A stretch of 64,000 nucleotides of DNA from Ceratodon purpureus. Its lineage: Eukaryota; Streptophyta; Bryopsida; Pseudoditrichales; Ditrichaceae. A program made the translations under genes and the position numbers. Shown one piece after another: positions 52,152 to 64,000 of the stretch. A model generated the notes under the pieces. That model had not been told where the DNA came from, did no database searches, and worked only from the letters and a program-made list of their open reading frames with translations. Where the stretch lies: the NCBI GenBank assembly GCA_014871385.1, contig CM026426.1, positions 108,336,565 through 108,400,564 of the forward strand, written 5' to 3'. Position 1 is the first letter of the stretch, and each line of letters begins with the position of its first letter.

Positions 52152-55100
52152 ATGGCGCTTCAGGATGTTGCCAACACGGGAAGGGGTAGTGGATACACGG
52201 CATCTGTAGCTCTTGATAACAAGTTCACACCTATTGTCAAGAAAGGGGTTCGACTTGATCAACAAGTCTCTAGATTAGAATTTCCAGTCTTGAGAGCATC
52301 TGGTGCCACCAACATGGATCTGTGGTTGGATGGAAATTTGTACCCAACAGATCCACTCACTAGGAAGCCACCGCAGTTTGGGACGTTGAAGAGTTGTTTG
52401 GAATTCCTTTGTCATGGCGAATCTGGCCTGTTAGGATATACAAAACGCCTTGTTAGCACCAACGATGCAATAGTGGGGTTGGAACAAGAGCTAGAAAAGG
52501 CAAGGACTGATTGTATCCGTGAAAAGGTTGGCTTGCAAAATTCCGTTGCCAATCTGAAGTCCGAACTTGATGCTGCAAATAGCAGATGGGCAATGCGTTC
52601 AGCTGACCTTCTTGCCGGTAGTACAGAGGAGATTAATATGTTGAAGAGCGAATCTGAATCTTTGAGGTCTCAATGTGTAGCACTGGAAGATCAGTTGGAG
52701 CGTAACGAGTACAATTATAGGAACAACTTACTACACCTCCGACAGCAGGGACAAGAAGCGGCTGATCAACATGCAGAAGAAATATCGTTGGCAATGTTGC
52801 AAGCAACCCATGGTTTGAGACAAGTACGTGAAGCGCACCAACAACAACTTGCGGATGGGCAACATGAACTGACAGAAGCGAGGAGGGCTTTGTCGAAGTT
52901 GAGGAAGAAAACTGAACGAATGATTAGTACTCCACTAGGAGCACAATTGAGAGCATCCAAGGGTTTATCTAAATTAGCCAAGACTGGTGGAGCTGCAAGA
53001 GCTCGTATAGCCAAAATTAGAAGCTTGTTGCAACCCAGGGTAGTTCAATCCATACATGATGGAAACAAGACATCAAAAGGTAGGAAGCGGTTGTGTGGCG
53101 ACAGGGACATACAAGAGGGGACAGGCCATGCTCTTGCTCAAATAATGTCACAAGGAGAAACAGTGGCATTGGTGTCAAATCCGCGAAATCGTTTTGCTGC
53201 GACCAGGATGACCAACTACTACCTTGAGAGAATTGGGAAGGAGCTGGGAACAGAAGCGGTTCTGGCAGCATGTGATATGACTGGAGTCTCTCAAAAAGGA
53301 TACGGTGAGATCTATAAGACAGTTAAAGGGAGAGTGCAGCTTGTTGACAAACGCTTGAAGGCAACATTTTTGCCAAATCCTCACAAGGTATGTGGTAACA
53401 CTTGTTGGGAACACTGATTTTGAAGCAGAGTACTAGTTAACTTTGATACTAGTCTTACTGTTGAGAACACTGTTGGGAACTAGAATTTGTGAGAAAAAAT
53501 CATCTGGTTTGCAATTTTTTGGTTCTAATCAAATAACATGCATGCATGTGATTGTTGTGTAACTTTTAAAATTGAACTCTGGGCAATGCATTGAACATGT
53601 CAGTTTGTTGCGAACAGAATTAAATTCAAAGTTGAAAGATCTTGTTGGTGACTATTACTCCATAGATAATACACTGGAGCTGGTAACACAAGTTCCAATG
53701 ACCAAAGGAAAGAAGAAGAAATCAGAGATTGAAAGAGTTGTCTTGACATCAAAAAATTCTTTGTTTGTTGACATCGAAGCTGTGCAACGGAGTATGGTGA
53801 AGTTGTACGGTTTTACCACCGCAGGTAACTACTTTGTTCAGAAGCAACCGTAGACAAGTATGGACAGTTAGCTATGTGTTCCCAACGGGTTTCTTATTGA
53901 TTGGCAATTCTACGCTTTGTCATGATTGCATCGTGCTCAAATGTGGTAGCTGTTGGGATGTGCAGAAGTTGGAAACACGCCTTTGGTCTTTGTGTTGAAG
54001 ATGGACGAAGCTGAGATTATGCATGGAAGGAAGTATGAAAGGGTTAGTTTGACAATTATGAATCGTGCCTTAGACACCAGCATTGAAAAAAGCGACGATA
54101 GGTATTTTTTGGTTTAGTCAGAAACAGAAATATGGCATGTTGCTTGCTTTGAGGTTGCCAAAGAATCACATGAGGTCGTCAAATGGGTGTTTGAACTTAC
54201 TGCGTTCCCAGCAGTGATCAAAGCTCAAGAATGGGGCCAGCTGCTTTCTGTTGAAGGTGTTGGCAACTTCAAAGTCGAGTGGCACTTATCTGCAGATATG
54301 AAGACAATCAAATGCTTGTATGGATTGAAGCATGGTGCCAACGCGAAACATTCTTGCATCTACTGTAACCAAGAGAGGACAAAACCTGTGGTGGGAACAG
54401 CGGCAGGTGCCACCCCTGAGGCAAAGAGAAGAAAACATAGGTGGCATGGAGGTCTATTTGCAAGTAATATCAGATCCAACCCGTCTCCTATTGTAGAAGA
54501 ATCGCGATGGAAACCTATACTGCCTATTCCACTTGAAAGAGTCCATATTTGTACATTGCATGCTTTGACAAGAATGATTGAGAAAATTCTTCACATGCAC
54601 TTCATGTTCATTTGGAACATGGAGAATGAAGTCCGTCAACATGCTGCTATAGAGAATATGGAAAAGACACTGTCTGCAGCTGGGCTTCATGGTGGGAACG
54701 TGCGCATAATGAAGGATGCAACACTCAGCGGTGCTTCCAACAGTGTCCCTATCAAACCTTCCCTCAGTGGCGTGATTGCAGCTAGGATGTTCCAACCGTC
54801 CACTTGGTCAGGGCAAGATCGAGTGTGGAAGGATGTTTTGCGCTCAGAAAACAACACCCTAGATCAGGGTAGGCAATATCTAGATAGGGTGGAAATGTGG
54901 GAAGCGTTGGAACAAGTGTTTCCATATCTGGTGGGCCTTACCTTGAATCAGGAGCAAATCAGCACTTTTAGGCCTAAAATTGAGAAATGGGGGCGCCTTT
55001 ACTTGAAGTGTTTTGGGGAAGACCACGTCACTCATTATATGGTATGATTCTGGATTTGAACCACCATTACTATTTGATCTCAATTGCTGCTAACAGTTCT

Positions 55101-55681
55101 AGTCATCACTACCGTGTTGTTTAGGATGTACTAATAATTCATGAAACTGGCTTTTTTTGTAGCATAACCTTGTGAGGCACGGTCCTTGGTATGTGGAAAC
55201 ATATGGGAGCCTTGCTGTTTGGAACAATCAAGGTATGGAAAAATCACATCATGCAGCTAAGGCTACTAATCAACACCACACTCAACACAACGGCACTAAG
55301 GACAGGACAAGTACTATTGTTCAGCAATATCAACATTGGTACCGGAATATACAGCACCGGTTTGCAAAGAAGGAACGACTGCAAAGAATCAACAACGTTA
55401 GGTCAGTGGAAAATGACGAGTTCATAGCAGCAGCATTGCAGAAAAAGAGGATGGCATATAACGCATCAGATGCGGTGGAGGGAGCAAGAAGGTGGAGGGA
55501 AGATAGAACACGGGTTGGCAGAGCTTGGGTTAGGGTGGACGTGACAGAAGATTCCGTCGATAACAATGTTGTTGGCAACGTGGAGTCCTCCGAAGCTCAA
55601 CAAAGCCACATAGAAAATAGCGATGATGATACTAAGTCTAAAGTTTACCTCAAGGTTGCAAACTGTTTACCATTGAAGTGA
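52152..55681 (+). pseudogene. DDE-like transposase, copy A of the two-gene element
   Basis: The best start is ATG 52152 (MALQDVANTG). The first exon (to 53387, donor AAG|GTATGT) has WLDGNLYPTDP and a long coiled coil (52480-52920). After a decayed middle with several stops (TAG/TGA between 53850 and 53960), LVFVLKMDEAEIMHGRKYER (about 53990) carries the first putative catalytic Asp. A TAG near 54116 stands where copy B has Gln. The frame then continues with WHLSADMKTIKCLYGLKH (second Asp) and CIYCNQERTK, a zinc-binding pair, to VTHYM at 55041. A clean intron (55042-55162, GT...TTGTAG) joins HNLVRHGPWYVET and NNQGMEKSHHAAKA (presumed catalytic Glu), ending TGA at 55681. The D/D/E roles are inferred by analogy with RNase-H-fold transposases. 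The family is unassigned. Confidence 0.75.
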
Positions 55682-57429
55682 AGGGCTCTTGAGGTTTCAC
55701 ATTGGAGTCCAAAGCTTAAACCTTGATCCCTTTGGATGTGCTTATATGGTTATACTTTTGGTGAATTTTGGCATTGAGATCTTTAAGAGAGTATTTTAGA
55801 ATTAGTACTGTTGGGAACTCCGGTAAGTTGAACTGTCACGAGGGACTCTTGGACTTAGTTGGTGGAAAGTGAGGCTACTAATTTCCCGTTAGGAACTTTT
55901 CATGACAAACAAGAGCAGGTTGGTTTTGTGGTTTTCAGTTTGTTATTTGGAATATGAAATTGCATTACAATATGCAAAAGTCTTGTTTCCAGATTTAATT
56001 CTTGTGCTGGCAGGTTTCCAACGCATATATGATATCCTGCTAATGTACTAATTCATGTACTAATTTCCCCATCAAGCAAATGCCAATGTCAAATATGAAT
56101 CCGAATTACCTATTATTCCGAAGATGCCTTTACTTGAAATATAGATCTGCTTAAGACTTGGAACAATGTTCACTGCACTTGAATAGTTCATTTTGCAAAA
56201 ATGAGTTCATGGTGCTTATCAACATCGTGCAGAATTGACTAGGAGTATCATGGGTCACAATGGTCATACAAATTCAGTCACAAAGGTCATACAAAGACAA
56301 TGGCTACAAGCATTTTTTTTACCACACCCAAAAATCATCATTTCAGGGTACCAGCATTCCATCAGAAGAAACCATTCCAATAGAAGAAACCATGGGGAGC
56401 ATCCTATCAAAAAAAACAGTCATGGGTAGCATAATCTCAGGCAAACTAAACTTTGGTAGCATTACAACAGTCCAAATCATATATAGGAGGCATTCTTTCA
56501 AACAAAATGTCATGGGTACTACTAATCCATCAAACCAAAATCATGGGTGGCATTCCACCATGCGTTTGCCCATGGGTGATTGGTATCAAGCATCAATCCA
56601 GACTTTGATTCTCGTTCTAAAGGTCATTTGTAGACTGAAGCAAAGACCTGATCGATAGTCTAAGCTGCGAGGCCATTACTAGCTGCTGCTACAGATGGAG
56701 GCTGCCTTCGATCCAGGAGTGAGAGACTAGCTAGCAGGTGAATTGCGCCGATTGCAAGATGATCTAAATGCCCACATTCCACTCTCTTTATACTTAGCGG
56801 CCCATTCAGAAATACGGGAAATACAGGAGCCTAGGTGTGCATGACGAGTCCGTGGGAGACTAGTTGTACCTCCCTGAAAATAAATTGCAGCGGTTTGGGA
56901 GTGGAAGGACATATCCCACGCAAAAATTCTGAGGAGACTACTCTGAGCCTAAAGATACGGGAACTGGAGACTCTGCGCGAAGACCTCATGCTCGGTCAGT
57001 TCCCATGGGGACATCCGTGACTATTCCACTTGGAATAGATAGTCTGCGGGGGAGTCCTACAGTGATAGGTTTGGCCACGATAACATCAACCTCCATCGGC
57101 TCCGACTGCCTCTCTACCTCCTCACCCATTGATTTGCCATGTTCCTCCTCCCCCTCGGCTACCTGCTCATTTGCTGTTGGAAACAGACCAGACCCATTCC
57201 AGACATTAGCAACAACCTATGGTAAGTGAGTTTCCAACAACAATAACGGTTATTATAGTTACAAGCCAAGAAAACAAAGAGCTCTACAACTAACTGGCTA
57301 CAAATAACTATGGTGGAAACTAAAAAGTGTGACAAGGAACGTACTGTGAAGAGATAAGTACGCCACAGCCTTAGCAACCGCTTCTATCTTTTTAAAAGAA
57401 ATTTGCGTTTTCTTGTTAGAAGGTTTTAG
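55682..57429. other. Spacer between the two convergent genes of copy A
   Basis: The first ~190 bases (to about 55870) recur at 60357-60570. Short imperfect repeats (GAAACCAT, CATGGGTAGCAT) are seen at 56360-56540. No further gene was recognised. Confidence 0.35.
55690..55865. repeat. Direct-repeat copy 1 of the transposase 3' flank (partner at 60357-60570)
   Basis: Shared text includes CACATTGGAGTC, ATACTTTTGGTGAATTTTGG, GGCATTGAGATCTTT and ATTTTAGAATTAGTACTGTT followed by GGGAACTCC. The partner has an extra ~60 bp insertion. The core CTGTTGGGAACTCCGGTAAG also occurs in reverse at about 61215-61234. Confidence 0.7.
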
Positions 57430-59340
57430 CTATAGTGTCTCAAAACAAGGATACTCTTCGGGCAGTTTTAGGGGGGGCAGAAAACAAGGAAAATCCGAAA
57501 TGTATTCTGTAGGACAAGATAAAGGAGTGGAGATTCTGTGTTGAGCCTTACCAAGCTCAGGTGAGGGCTCTGAGTTCAATGTCGCTCTAGCCTGAGACGA
57601 TTCACCCTCACCAGGCACAGGGGTGGGCTCTGAATCCAATTTCGCCATCTTTAGAGGCAGTTCACACTCGAATGAACCAGACCCTGGTCTCTTCCTCGAG
57701 AGAGGCATGTCAGCGTCTTTGTCAGATTCATATGCATACGGGTCCACAACTAGAGTAGAGGTGACGTTGGTAGTGGTGTCTTCGCCAACTTCTGGCTTTG
57801 GTGTATAGGACACGTTGGCAGAGGTGTCTTCGCAGGCTTCTGGCTTTGGTGCCGACACATCAAACCCCGATGCTGCCATCCACTGAGGGTAACCTTCTTG
57901 TTTGCATAGAGGACACACACGACCTCGTGCAAGAAGCTCTGCCCACAGACACCAAGGGTGGAACAAACAACCACAAGAAAAAGGGAAGACGGTGTTCGCA
58001 ACAAACTTGAGGTGGCACCGAGGACAAGGTTTGTCCAGGTGAAGAACAGGGTCCCCACCCGCCTCTCCTCTGTTGTTTCCATCAGGCGCCTTTGGCTTGA
58101 TGGAGGCTTGAGCAAGTTTTTCGGCTTTGCACTTCTCCTAGAGGTCTGCGATTTCCTCCTCCGCCTTCTTGTACTTCATTGCAGCCACATCCACATCTTT
58201 CTTTGCTGAAGTCTTGGCAAGGTCAGCAGCATCCCACTCCAAGATGTTTGCTTGAATCTCCCCCCCAACCTCGCGGATCTCACTATTATTCAGCATCTTC
58301 TCCTCTACATCCCCGGCCCGCTGTAGCTCCTTACTCTTCTTCCGCAAGAGCATTGCATGCTGTTGGAGGCGCTCATCCTCGGCCTCAAAGTGGCAAATCC
58401 TCTCATCCATCTGCAACAGGGATTGCTGCTTCGTCTCCAGCTCTTTCTCTACAGCTTGAAGCTCGGCCGTCTTACGCACCACCTCCTTGAGCAATTCTTG
58501 GAGCTTAGTGGTAGCACAGCCTTTCGTGTCGCCACCAGTACTTCCTTCTTGGTGCGGTTCCTTGACGTTGCCAACAGAAGCGGCCCCAACTCCATCACCC
58601 CAAGTATCGCATCCTCCATCCTTCAAGAACTGTGCCACCTCCTTGAGAATTCGCTCAACCTGGTAACGGAGAGCTGGGGGTCGCAGCTTCAAGGGATTTA
58701 GGGATGCATGTTGGAAACGTTCCTCCAGAATCAGAGCCACTGCCCCGGCCCAATTGACTAGGTGCCCCTCCTTGAAATGGTAAATGCAAGCTCGCAAGAA
58801 TGATTGACTGAAGGCCTTGTTGTCCGGAGCTTCCCCATACACCTCCATGTAGCATTGGTTGTACTTCTTCAAGGCTACTTCATCACAGCAGTCTCTGAAG
58901 TAGTGTCGATTTTTGTTGGCACCATCGCCAGGAGGCCATATCTGATCGTACCAAGAGCGAGGCACCATAGCTTCAGTGACCTTGTTGGGCATGGGTCCTT
59001 CATTGCTGAGCCCGAACGCCTCCACGAAAAAGGTTCATGAGTACCTGGCGTCGTCCCTCCCCAGCAGCAACGGAGCCTTAGTCTGGAGGCGCTCACGGAG
59101 CTTTTGCGGAATCCCATCCAGATTGAAGGGAGTCTCCCACTCATAGCTGGTGATCCCTTCCGGCCCTGGTTCCGTCTTGACCTTCGGCAGATCCGGCTTC
59201 CCCTTTGCGGAATTGCACCGCAGCTCCTCCTCTTGTGCCACGAATTTCTCTTTCCCCTTCGTGGAATCGCGCCGTAGCTACTCCTCTTGTGCCACAGCTT
59301 TCCCTTTCACCAAAGATTTGGATCGCCGCTGCACAAATAG
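57430..59340 (-). pseudogene. Coiled-coil/RING-like protein, element copy A, with three in-frame stops
   Basis: One frame runs from about 59340 to 57430, broken by TAG 59278-59280, TGA 59035-59037 and TAG 58138-58140. Blocks in order: a duplicated KGKxxVAQEE segment (59340-59190); TSYEWETPFNLDGIPQKLRE; VPRSWYDQIWPPGDGANKN; YMEVYGEAPDNKAFS; HLVNWAGAVAL; a long coiled coil (58560-58145); a C4HC3 RING-like finger, CPRC followed by CGCLFHPWC and CPLC (about 58025-57890); and an acidic Pro/Glu tail with SRKRPGSGS. The first four blocks match copy B (8911-10830) in order. The gene converges on its transposase partner. The first TAG lies in one half of an internal tandem duplication whose other half has GAG. 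Confidence 0.7.
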
Positions 59341-59960
59341 GTTTGACATTCTACTGCACGAATAGGTTTATCATCAAATTGCTATTCCCTCTTGATTCTA
59401 AAAAAATATTATTTCTAACTAAACTGGACGTTGCGTCCGATCAGTAAACTATTATCTCCAGTTAAACACAGAGCAAGAAAACAACATGCAGAAATCAATT
59501 CACGAGCCATGCACAAATAGGTTTGACATACTGCAACCACAACAGTACTGAAGGCAGGCGGTAGCAACAAAGGTAATAGATTTCTAAACATACCTAGCAG
59601 TTTCCTTGAAAGCGTAAGACTCGGCTGCTCCAATTCAAACTCTCCTCGGCCGCCCAAGACCTTTACATCACAACAACAACAACAACATTATCAGTCAAAC
59701 CTCAATCAAACGCAATGTGGCCCATATCAGATTTGTGAGTTCATTGGAAGGGTGTTTCCACCTAGAACTGGCTGGGTTATCATCAAATTGCCATTCCCTC
59801 TTGATCCTAAAAAAATATTTTCTAACTAAACTAGACATTGCGTCCCATCAGTAAACTATTATTTCTAGTTCAACACAGAGCAAGAAAACAACATGCCGAA
59901 ATCAATTCACGAGCCATGCACAAATAGGTTTGACATTCTGCAATCACAGCATTACTCAAA
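59341..59960. repeat. Tandem duplication of ~200 bp upstream of the RING-like gene
   Basis: Copy 1 at about 59366-59560 and copy 2 at about 59775-59950 share TTATCATCAAATTG, CCCTCTTGATCCTAAAAAAA, GATCAGTAAACTATTAT, CAAGAAAACAACATG and CATGCACAAATAGGTTTGAC; the offset is about 410 bp. A short CAA repeat is at 59672-59687. This is probably a duplicated promoter region. Confidence 0.75.
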
Positions 59961-60029
59961 GCACAGCAACAAGCTCGCGCACCTCACGGAATTCGCCCTT
60001 CGCAAACGTGGTTCCAAAATACTATGCTA

Positions 60030-60215
60030 AATAAAGCAACACACACGGCCACAACCCTCTGGTAGCAACACGCACGGCCACGTTACTCTGGTAGCAACAC
60101 TCACGGCCACAACCCTTAGGTAGCAACACACACGGCCCCAACTCAACTCTCTGGTAAAACCCTCAAGGCCACAACCCTATGGTTATATAATAATCACGGC
60201 CACAACCCCTGCTAA
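60030..60215. repeat. Minisatellite, ~36-bp unit
   Basis: Four to five units of the type GGTAGCAACACACACGGCCA followed by CAACCCTCT run head to tail, decaying on the right. Confidence 0.7.
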
Positions 60216-60356
60216 ACCCTTGACCTAATTCGTGGACGCCCAACCCCTAAAGCTGAAACTTTTTACTTTCTAGAACTTAAAATTTGCCAATAATAAGTAA
60301 AAGTGGAAAAGTAAAAGTAAAAGTTTATTTGCTAATCAAATTCCAGGTATGAGTGG

Positions 60357-60570
60357 AAATTGGCCTCTTGAGGATTTACATTGGAGTCTAAAGCTAATGC
60401 ACAATTACTAATTAACCAAGCAACATTTTACTTGGAATTAATCATTAATGAAGAAACATTATACTTTTGGTGAATTTTGGCATTGAGATCTTTTAGAAAG
60501 ATATTTTAGAATTAGTACTGTTGGGAACTCCAGTAAGTTGAATTGTCGAGGGACTCTTAGATATAGTGAA
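60357..60570. repeat. Direct-repeat copy 2 of the transposase 3' flank
   Basis: Matches 55690-55865, with an AT-rich insertion after GTCTAAAGCT. Its position beyond the RING-like gene suggests an internal duplication of element sequence or a nested related element. Confidence 0.65.
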
Positions 60571-60599
60571 ATGTCAAGGGACAAAACAATTTACTGAAG

Positions 60600-61075
60600 G
60601 CAGGCGGTGGCAACAAATTTCAATTTTTTTAATTTTTTAAATTTTTTCTGTATTTTTATCGACTCAGTTTGGATATAAGTACAATCGATGAAAGCCTGGG
60701 TGGCTTGGTGATCCGAGGCTCCGGGTTTGAACTGTCGTAGCAACCGCAGGATGCTAGTGCGGGGTTCGAATCCACCCTCGGACACCCACCCCATTCACGC
60801 TTTCTGATGCGCAGTTGATGGTGCAAATTTTTATTTTTTTTATTTTTTTATTTTTTCTATATTTTTACTGACTCAATTTTGATATAAGTATGTCGACAAA
60901 GTTTACATCTTCAGTCAAAGCCTTGGTGGCTTGGTGATCCGAGGCTTCGGGTTTGAACTGTCGTGGCAACCCCAGGGTGCTAGTGCCGGGTTCGAATCCA
61001 CCCTCCGACACCCACCCCACCACGCTTTCCGATGCGCTGTTGATGGTGCAATTTTCCTTTTTTTGACTCTTTTAC
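60600..61075. repeat. Tandem pair of tRNA-like, SINE-like units
   Basis: Two ~225-bp units each contain TGGTGGCTTGGTGATCCGAG (A-box-like, at 60701 and 60926) and a perfect B-box-like GGTTCGAATCC (60763-60773 and 60989-60999), followed by ACACCCACCCCA, GATGGTGCAA and a T-rich tail. The A-to-B spacing is 62-63 bp, longer than in most tRNAs, and the A box deviates from consensus. This fits a tRNA-derived SINE or a dimer of one rather than a working tRNA gene. No anticodon stem was confirmed. Confidence 0.5.
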
Positions 61076-61209
61076 TTTTTCTGTTTTCATACAGTAATTA
61101 GTCCTTTTTTGAAAGGAAATTAAAAAAATTGCCAAAGTGTGATTAAGAAGTTTCCAACCGTACTGATTCAAAAATTGGTAATTATGGAATTTAGTCATTT
61201 AGGAATCGC

Positions 61210-61305
61210 TAAACTTACCGGAGTTCCCAACAGTACTCTAAGTTTTGGAGTTTGCATTCATTGTTGCCACCACCTTCATATCAGTTTGTTTTTGTTGCCA
61301 CCGCC
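61210..61305. repeat. Inverted copy of the GGGAACTCC motif plus TGTTGCCACC repeats
   Basis: CTTACCGGAGTTCCCAACAG at about 61215-61234 is the reverse complement of the motif at 55806 and 60517. TGTTGCCACCACC and TGTTGCCACCGCC follow. This may mark the right end of the copy A element or of a smaller nested element starting near 60515. Confidence 0.45.
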
Positions 61306-61754
61306 TTGATTTCTAGCCATTTAATTATCAATAGTAGATCTAAATGTTTTCGTCAGTCAAATGAAAATTCTAAGTTCTTTAAATTCTTATACCGAATGGC
61401 TACGATTTGTATAAGGAATTATAAGGATAATGTCACAACTATGTCAACTTGCTTTTGCAAAGTCAAAATATCCTAATGAATAAGTCTTACTTTCTAATCA
61501 ACCTTCAAAAGAATTTTGTTTACATTCTAATCATTACAAAATTTTAATTAAACGATTTTAAAAATTGATTATCAAATATTAATGATAACTTGACTACATT
61601 TTTTATTACCATAGAAATACAATCTACATAGCTATGATATTGAAAGATCTACTAGTCAGTTTTAAGTTAACTAGTTGTTGCCAAAAATTAAAAAGATTGA
61701 AATGGTAAACAATTTAAAATAGAAATTCTTTTAAGTTATAGAAGTGCAAAATTA
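61306..61754. other. AT-rich non-coding stretch
   Basis: No gene or repeat was recognised. Confidence 0.3.
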
Positions 61755-62110
61755 TTAGAGATTTGCACTAAATGTTGCATTAATTTTGCACTAAATGTTG
61801 CATTTATTTATGCACTAAAGGTTGCATTAATTTGTGCACTAAAGGTTGCATAAATTTTCGCACTTAATTGAGCAATAATTTTTGCTTTAAATGGTGCAAA
61901 AAATCGTTTCATTGAGTTGAGCATTAATTTTTGCACAAAATATGCAATAATTTATGATTAAATTGTGCATTAATTTATGCACTAACTAGTGCATTAATTT
62001 ATACACTAGTTAGTGCATTAATTTATGTATCAAGTTGATTAGAAATGTATGCAAAAAAATTTGCAATAACTTATGTATCAATTCGTGCTTAGATTTACGC
62101 AAGAATTTTT
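61755..62110. repeat. AT-rich minisatellite, ~20-27-bp unit
   Basis: Units built on TGCACTAAATGTTGCATTAA recur with increasing divergence to about 62110. The core TGCACTAA and its partner TTGCATTAA alternate. Confidence 0.7.
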
Positions 62111-64000
62111 GCATTAATTAGTGTTTTGATTTTTTGCAATACTTGGTGTATTAGTTTAAGAAGTGAGGATTAAGAAGTGAAGCTAAATAAACACAACATG
62201 GCTTAAGAACCTGTGTCCGTGTCCTCTTGCATGGAGCCCTGTAAAATAAACAGGGAGTTGCAAATCAATCAATAAACATCAAAAGTGAGAGTGTTGACGA
62301 GATAACAGGATGATTTAGTCAAGCATTCTTACATCTCCATGCCTATCCCACAACAAGAACTGCCGGCTCTACAAAGACTTCAATGGTGACAGAGGTGTTA
62401 AGTGTAATATGATCGACAGCATTAGAGTGAGAGTTGTTATGTGTAATGTGATGAACACATCTACTAGTGATTCGGCGCAAATGAAGAAGCATTTTATCGC
62501 TCTCAAATAATCCACATCTGGAAAATGATGATACAAATGTCTATGGTCAAACGATTAAAATTTTAAAAAGCTTAAAAAGAAATGTAAAATTGGGATTGAG
62601 AAATTGAGACAAATGCGCAAGATAGAAAATTAACAAAATCAAAAAGACACTACTTCACGAAGATCCATTGCGACCCAAATGTTAGATTATTGAAGCATTA
62701 GAAATATAAAATTGGAACTGAGAAGTTGAGAGAAATGGACATAGATAGATTAAAAAAGCATCAAATGATATATGAAAATGAAAAGCATGAATTGCATCAA
62801 TGATATTCAAAGATGCCAAAAGCTACTTAAACAAGTAATCACTAGATCCTTTTAAAAAAAATTAAAATTAAATAAAAGTATGAAATGTAAAAAATAATAT
62901 TTAAAATTGTAAAAAAACAAAAAAACAATCATTGAATGAATGAAAAGAACAACGAAAAATACATAAAAAGATGAAGACAAGGAAATGAAATTTAAGAATG
63001 TCACACAAAAAGAAAAAGAACCAAAAGCATGTAGAGCGTTTTAAAAATTAATCATTAGATCATATTAAAAAATAATAAACTCAATTAAAAGAATGAAACG
63101 AAGCAATAGATATTTAGAAAAACCCAAAAAATAAATAAATTATTGAATGATCTCTACGAACAACGGAAATTCCATAAATACTGAAAACATAGTAAAACAA
63201 TATTTGTTTTTAAGAATGTCGCAAAGAAAGAAAAGAACGAAAAGCATCAAATGAAAATTAAAGTCTCATCCAAAAAATATCATCCAGTTGGCACAGTGAT
63301 GACAGTGCAATTGAGTGAAACGAGACAGCTTGAGGAGTTCAGCTCAAGACAATGGCGGCTTGAATGAGTGAAATCAAGCTGTTGGCATCAAGAGCAGCAG
63401 CTAATGAATTCCTCCCAACCCCTCTAGACTCTGCGACACCAAAGATCGCATTGCAAGTTTTGGGGTTTCAAACAACGTCTACAATCTCTGCCGCACCCAA
63501 CAAGCATCGTTGTGGCTGCATTGTCGTATGCATGAATAGGAGAGAGATTGGCTTGAGTATGTGATTGAATGGAGATCTGTCTATTATATTGGCAATTCTG
63601 TTTTCTGCAGTTTTGGTGGTGTAGTGAGTACTTTGTAATGATGCTTATACGATGTGTTTTGAGATGTCCAATTTCGTTTTAGGAATGCTAGAACTTGTCG
63701 TAAAGGGAGGATTTAACCACTAAACCCTAGCCTTCACAATCCCATCAAAACCCAACAAAATCCAACTAAACTAAGTTCTCCAAACCCTCATAGAATGCTG
63801 GAAATGTACAATGCAAGTGCAAAAAGCGGTCCAAACTGTATAAAATGGGTCAAAACAGCCCCAAAACATGGTACAGCAGCTCCTAACAACTCTCAAACCT
63901 CTCTGACTCTACCTGCTCTAGTGTAGAATGATCTCCCAAAACCCTAAACCTGCCTCTTAAACCCCCTGAAAACGGACAGAATCATCCAATCGGCTTCGAC
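62111..64000. other. AT-rich intergenic DNA to window end
   Basis: Purine-rich low-complexity DNA (62500-63260), then higher-complexity DNA. CTAAACCCTAGCC at 63721-63733 and AAAACCCTAAACC at about 63937 are plant promoter/leader-like motifs. A 66-residue ORF at 63364-63564 has no domain. No gene could be supported. Confidence 0.3.

Noticed and set aside
60600..61075. Functional tRNA genes
   Set aside because: B boxes are perfect but the A boxes deviate, spacing is long and no acceptor stem was evident; a SINE-like origin fits better.
63364..63564. 66-codon ORF near the right edge
   Set aside because: No domain, no clear promoter or splice context; chance length.

Overview
The window is nuclear DNA from a land plant or a close streptophyte relative; ferns and bryophytes come to mind, but nothing here fixes the species. 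The evidence is spliced genes with GT-AG introns, plant-type transposon families (Mutator-like, CACTA, pogo, an LTR), one exon of a CYP97C-type carotenoid hydroxylase P450, and long AT-rich intergenic stretches with minisatellites. Nearly all coding sequence belongs to mobile elements or their cargo. No ordinary complete host gene was recognised.

Layout. 0-1.5 kb: pogo-type transposase on the minus strand, running off the left edge. 3.2-10.8 kb: an old element with a transposase remnant (+) facing a coiled-coil/RING-like gene (-); a 762-bp solo LTR rich in heat-shock-element-like motifs sits inside the transposase. 11-18.8 kb: AT-rich DNA with repeats. 18.8-19.0 kb: the CYP97C exon. 19.7-24.1 kb: one uninterrupted 1,489-codon zinc-finger transposase-like gene. 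25.2-25.6 kb: an orphan ORF. 26-31 kb: AT-rich repeats. 31.1-49.6 kb: a probable large Mutator-like element, with a transposase gene (-) and a divergently transcribed 11-exon gene (+) that joins a ParB-like domain to an N4/N6-type DNA methyltransferase-like domain, between related inverted repeat regions. 50.8-51.4 kb: a CACTA fragment. 52.1-59.3 kb: a second copy of the convergent transposase plus RING-like pair seen at 3.2-10.8 kb. 59-64 kb: repeats, including a tandem pair of tRNA-like, SINE-like units.

How the parts fit. Two arrangements recur or look composite. First, the convergent pair (DDE-like transposase and a coiled-coil protein with a C4HC3 RING-like finger) occurs twice in the same order and orientation, so it is probably one two-gene transposon family; both copies are dead. 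Second, the Mutator-like transposase and the ParB/methyltransferase-like gene share a 0.7-kb promoter region and lie between matching inverted blocks, which suggests that the methyltransferase-like gene is element cargo. Several reading frames are broken at codons where a relative keeps Trp, Gln, Arg or Glu; most fit C-to-T change, as expected for methylated, silenced transposons. All family assignments were made by eye from motifs, without database searches.
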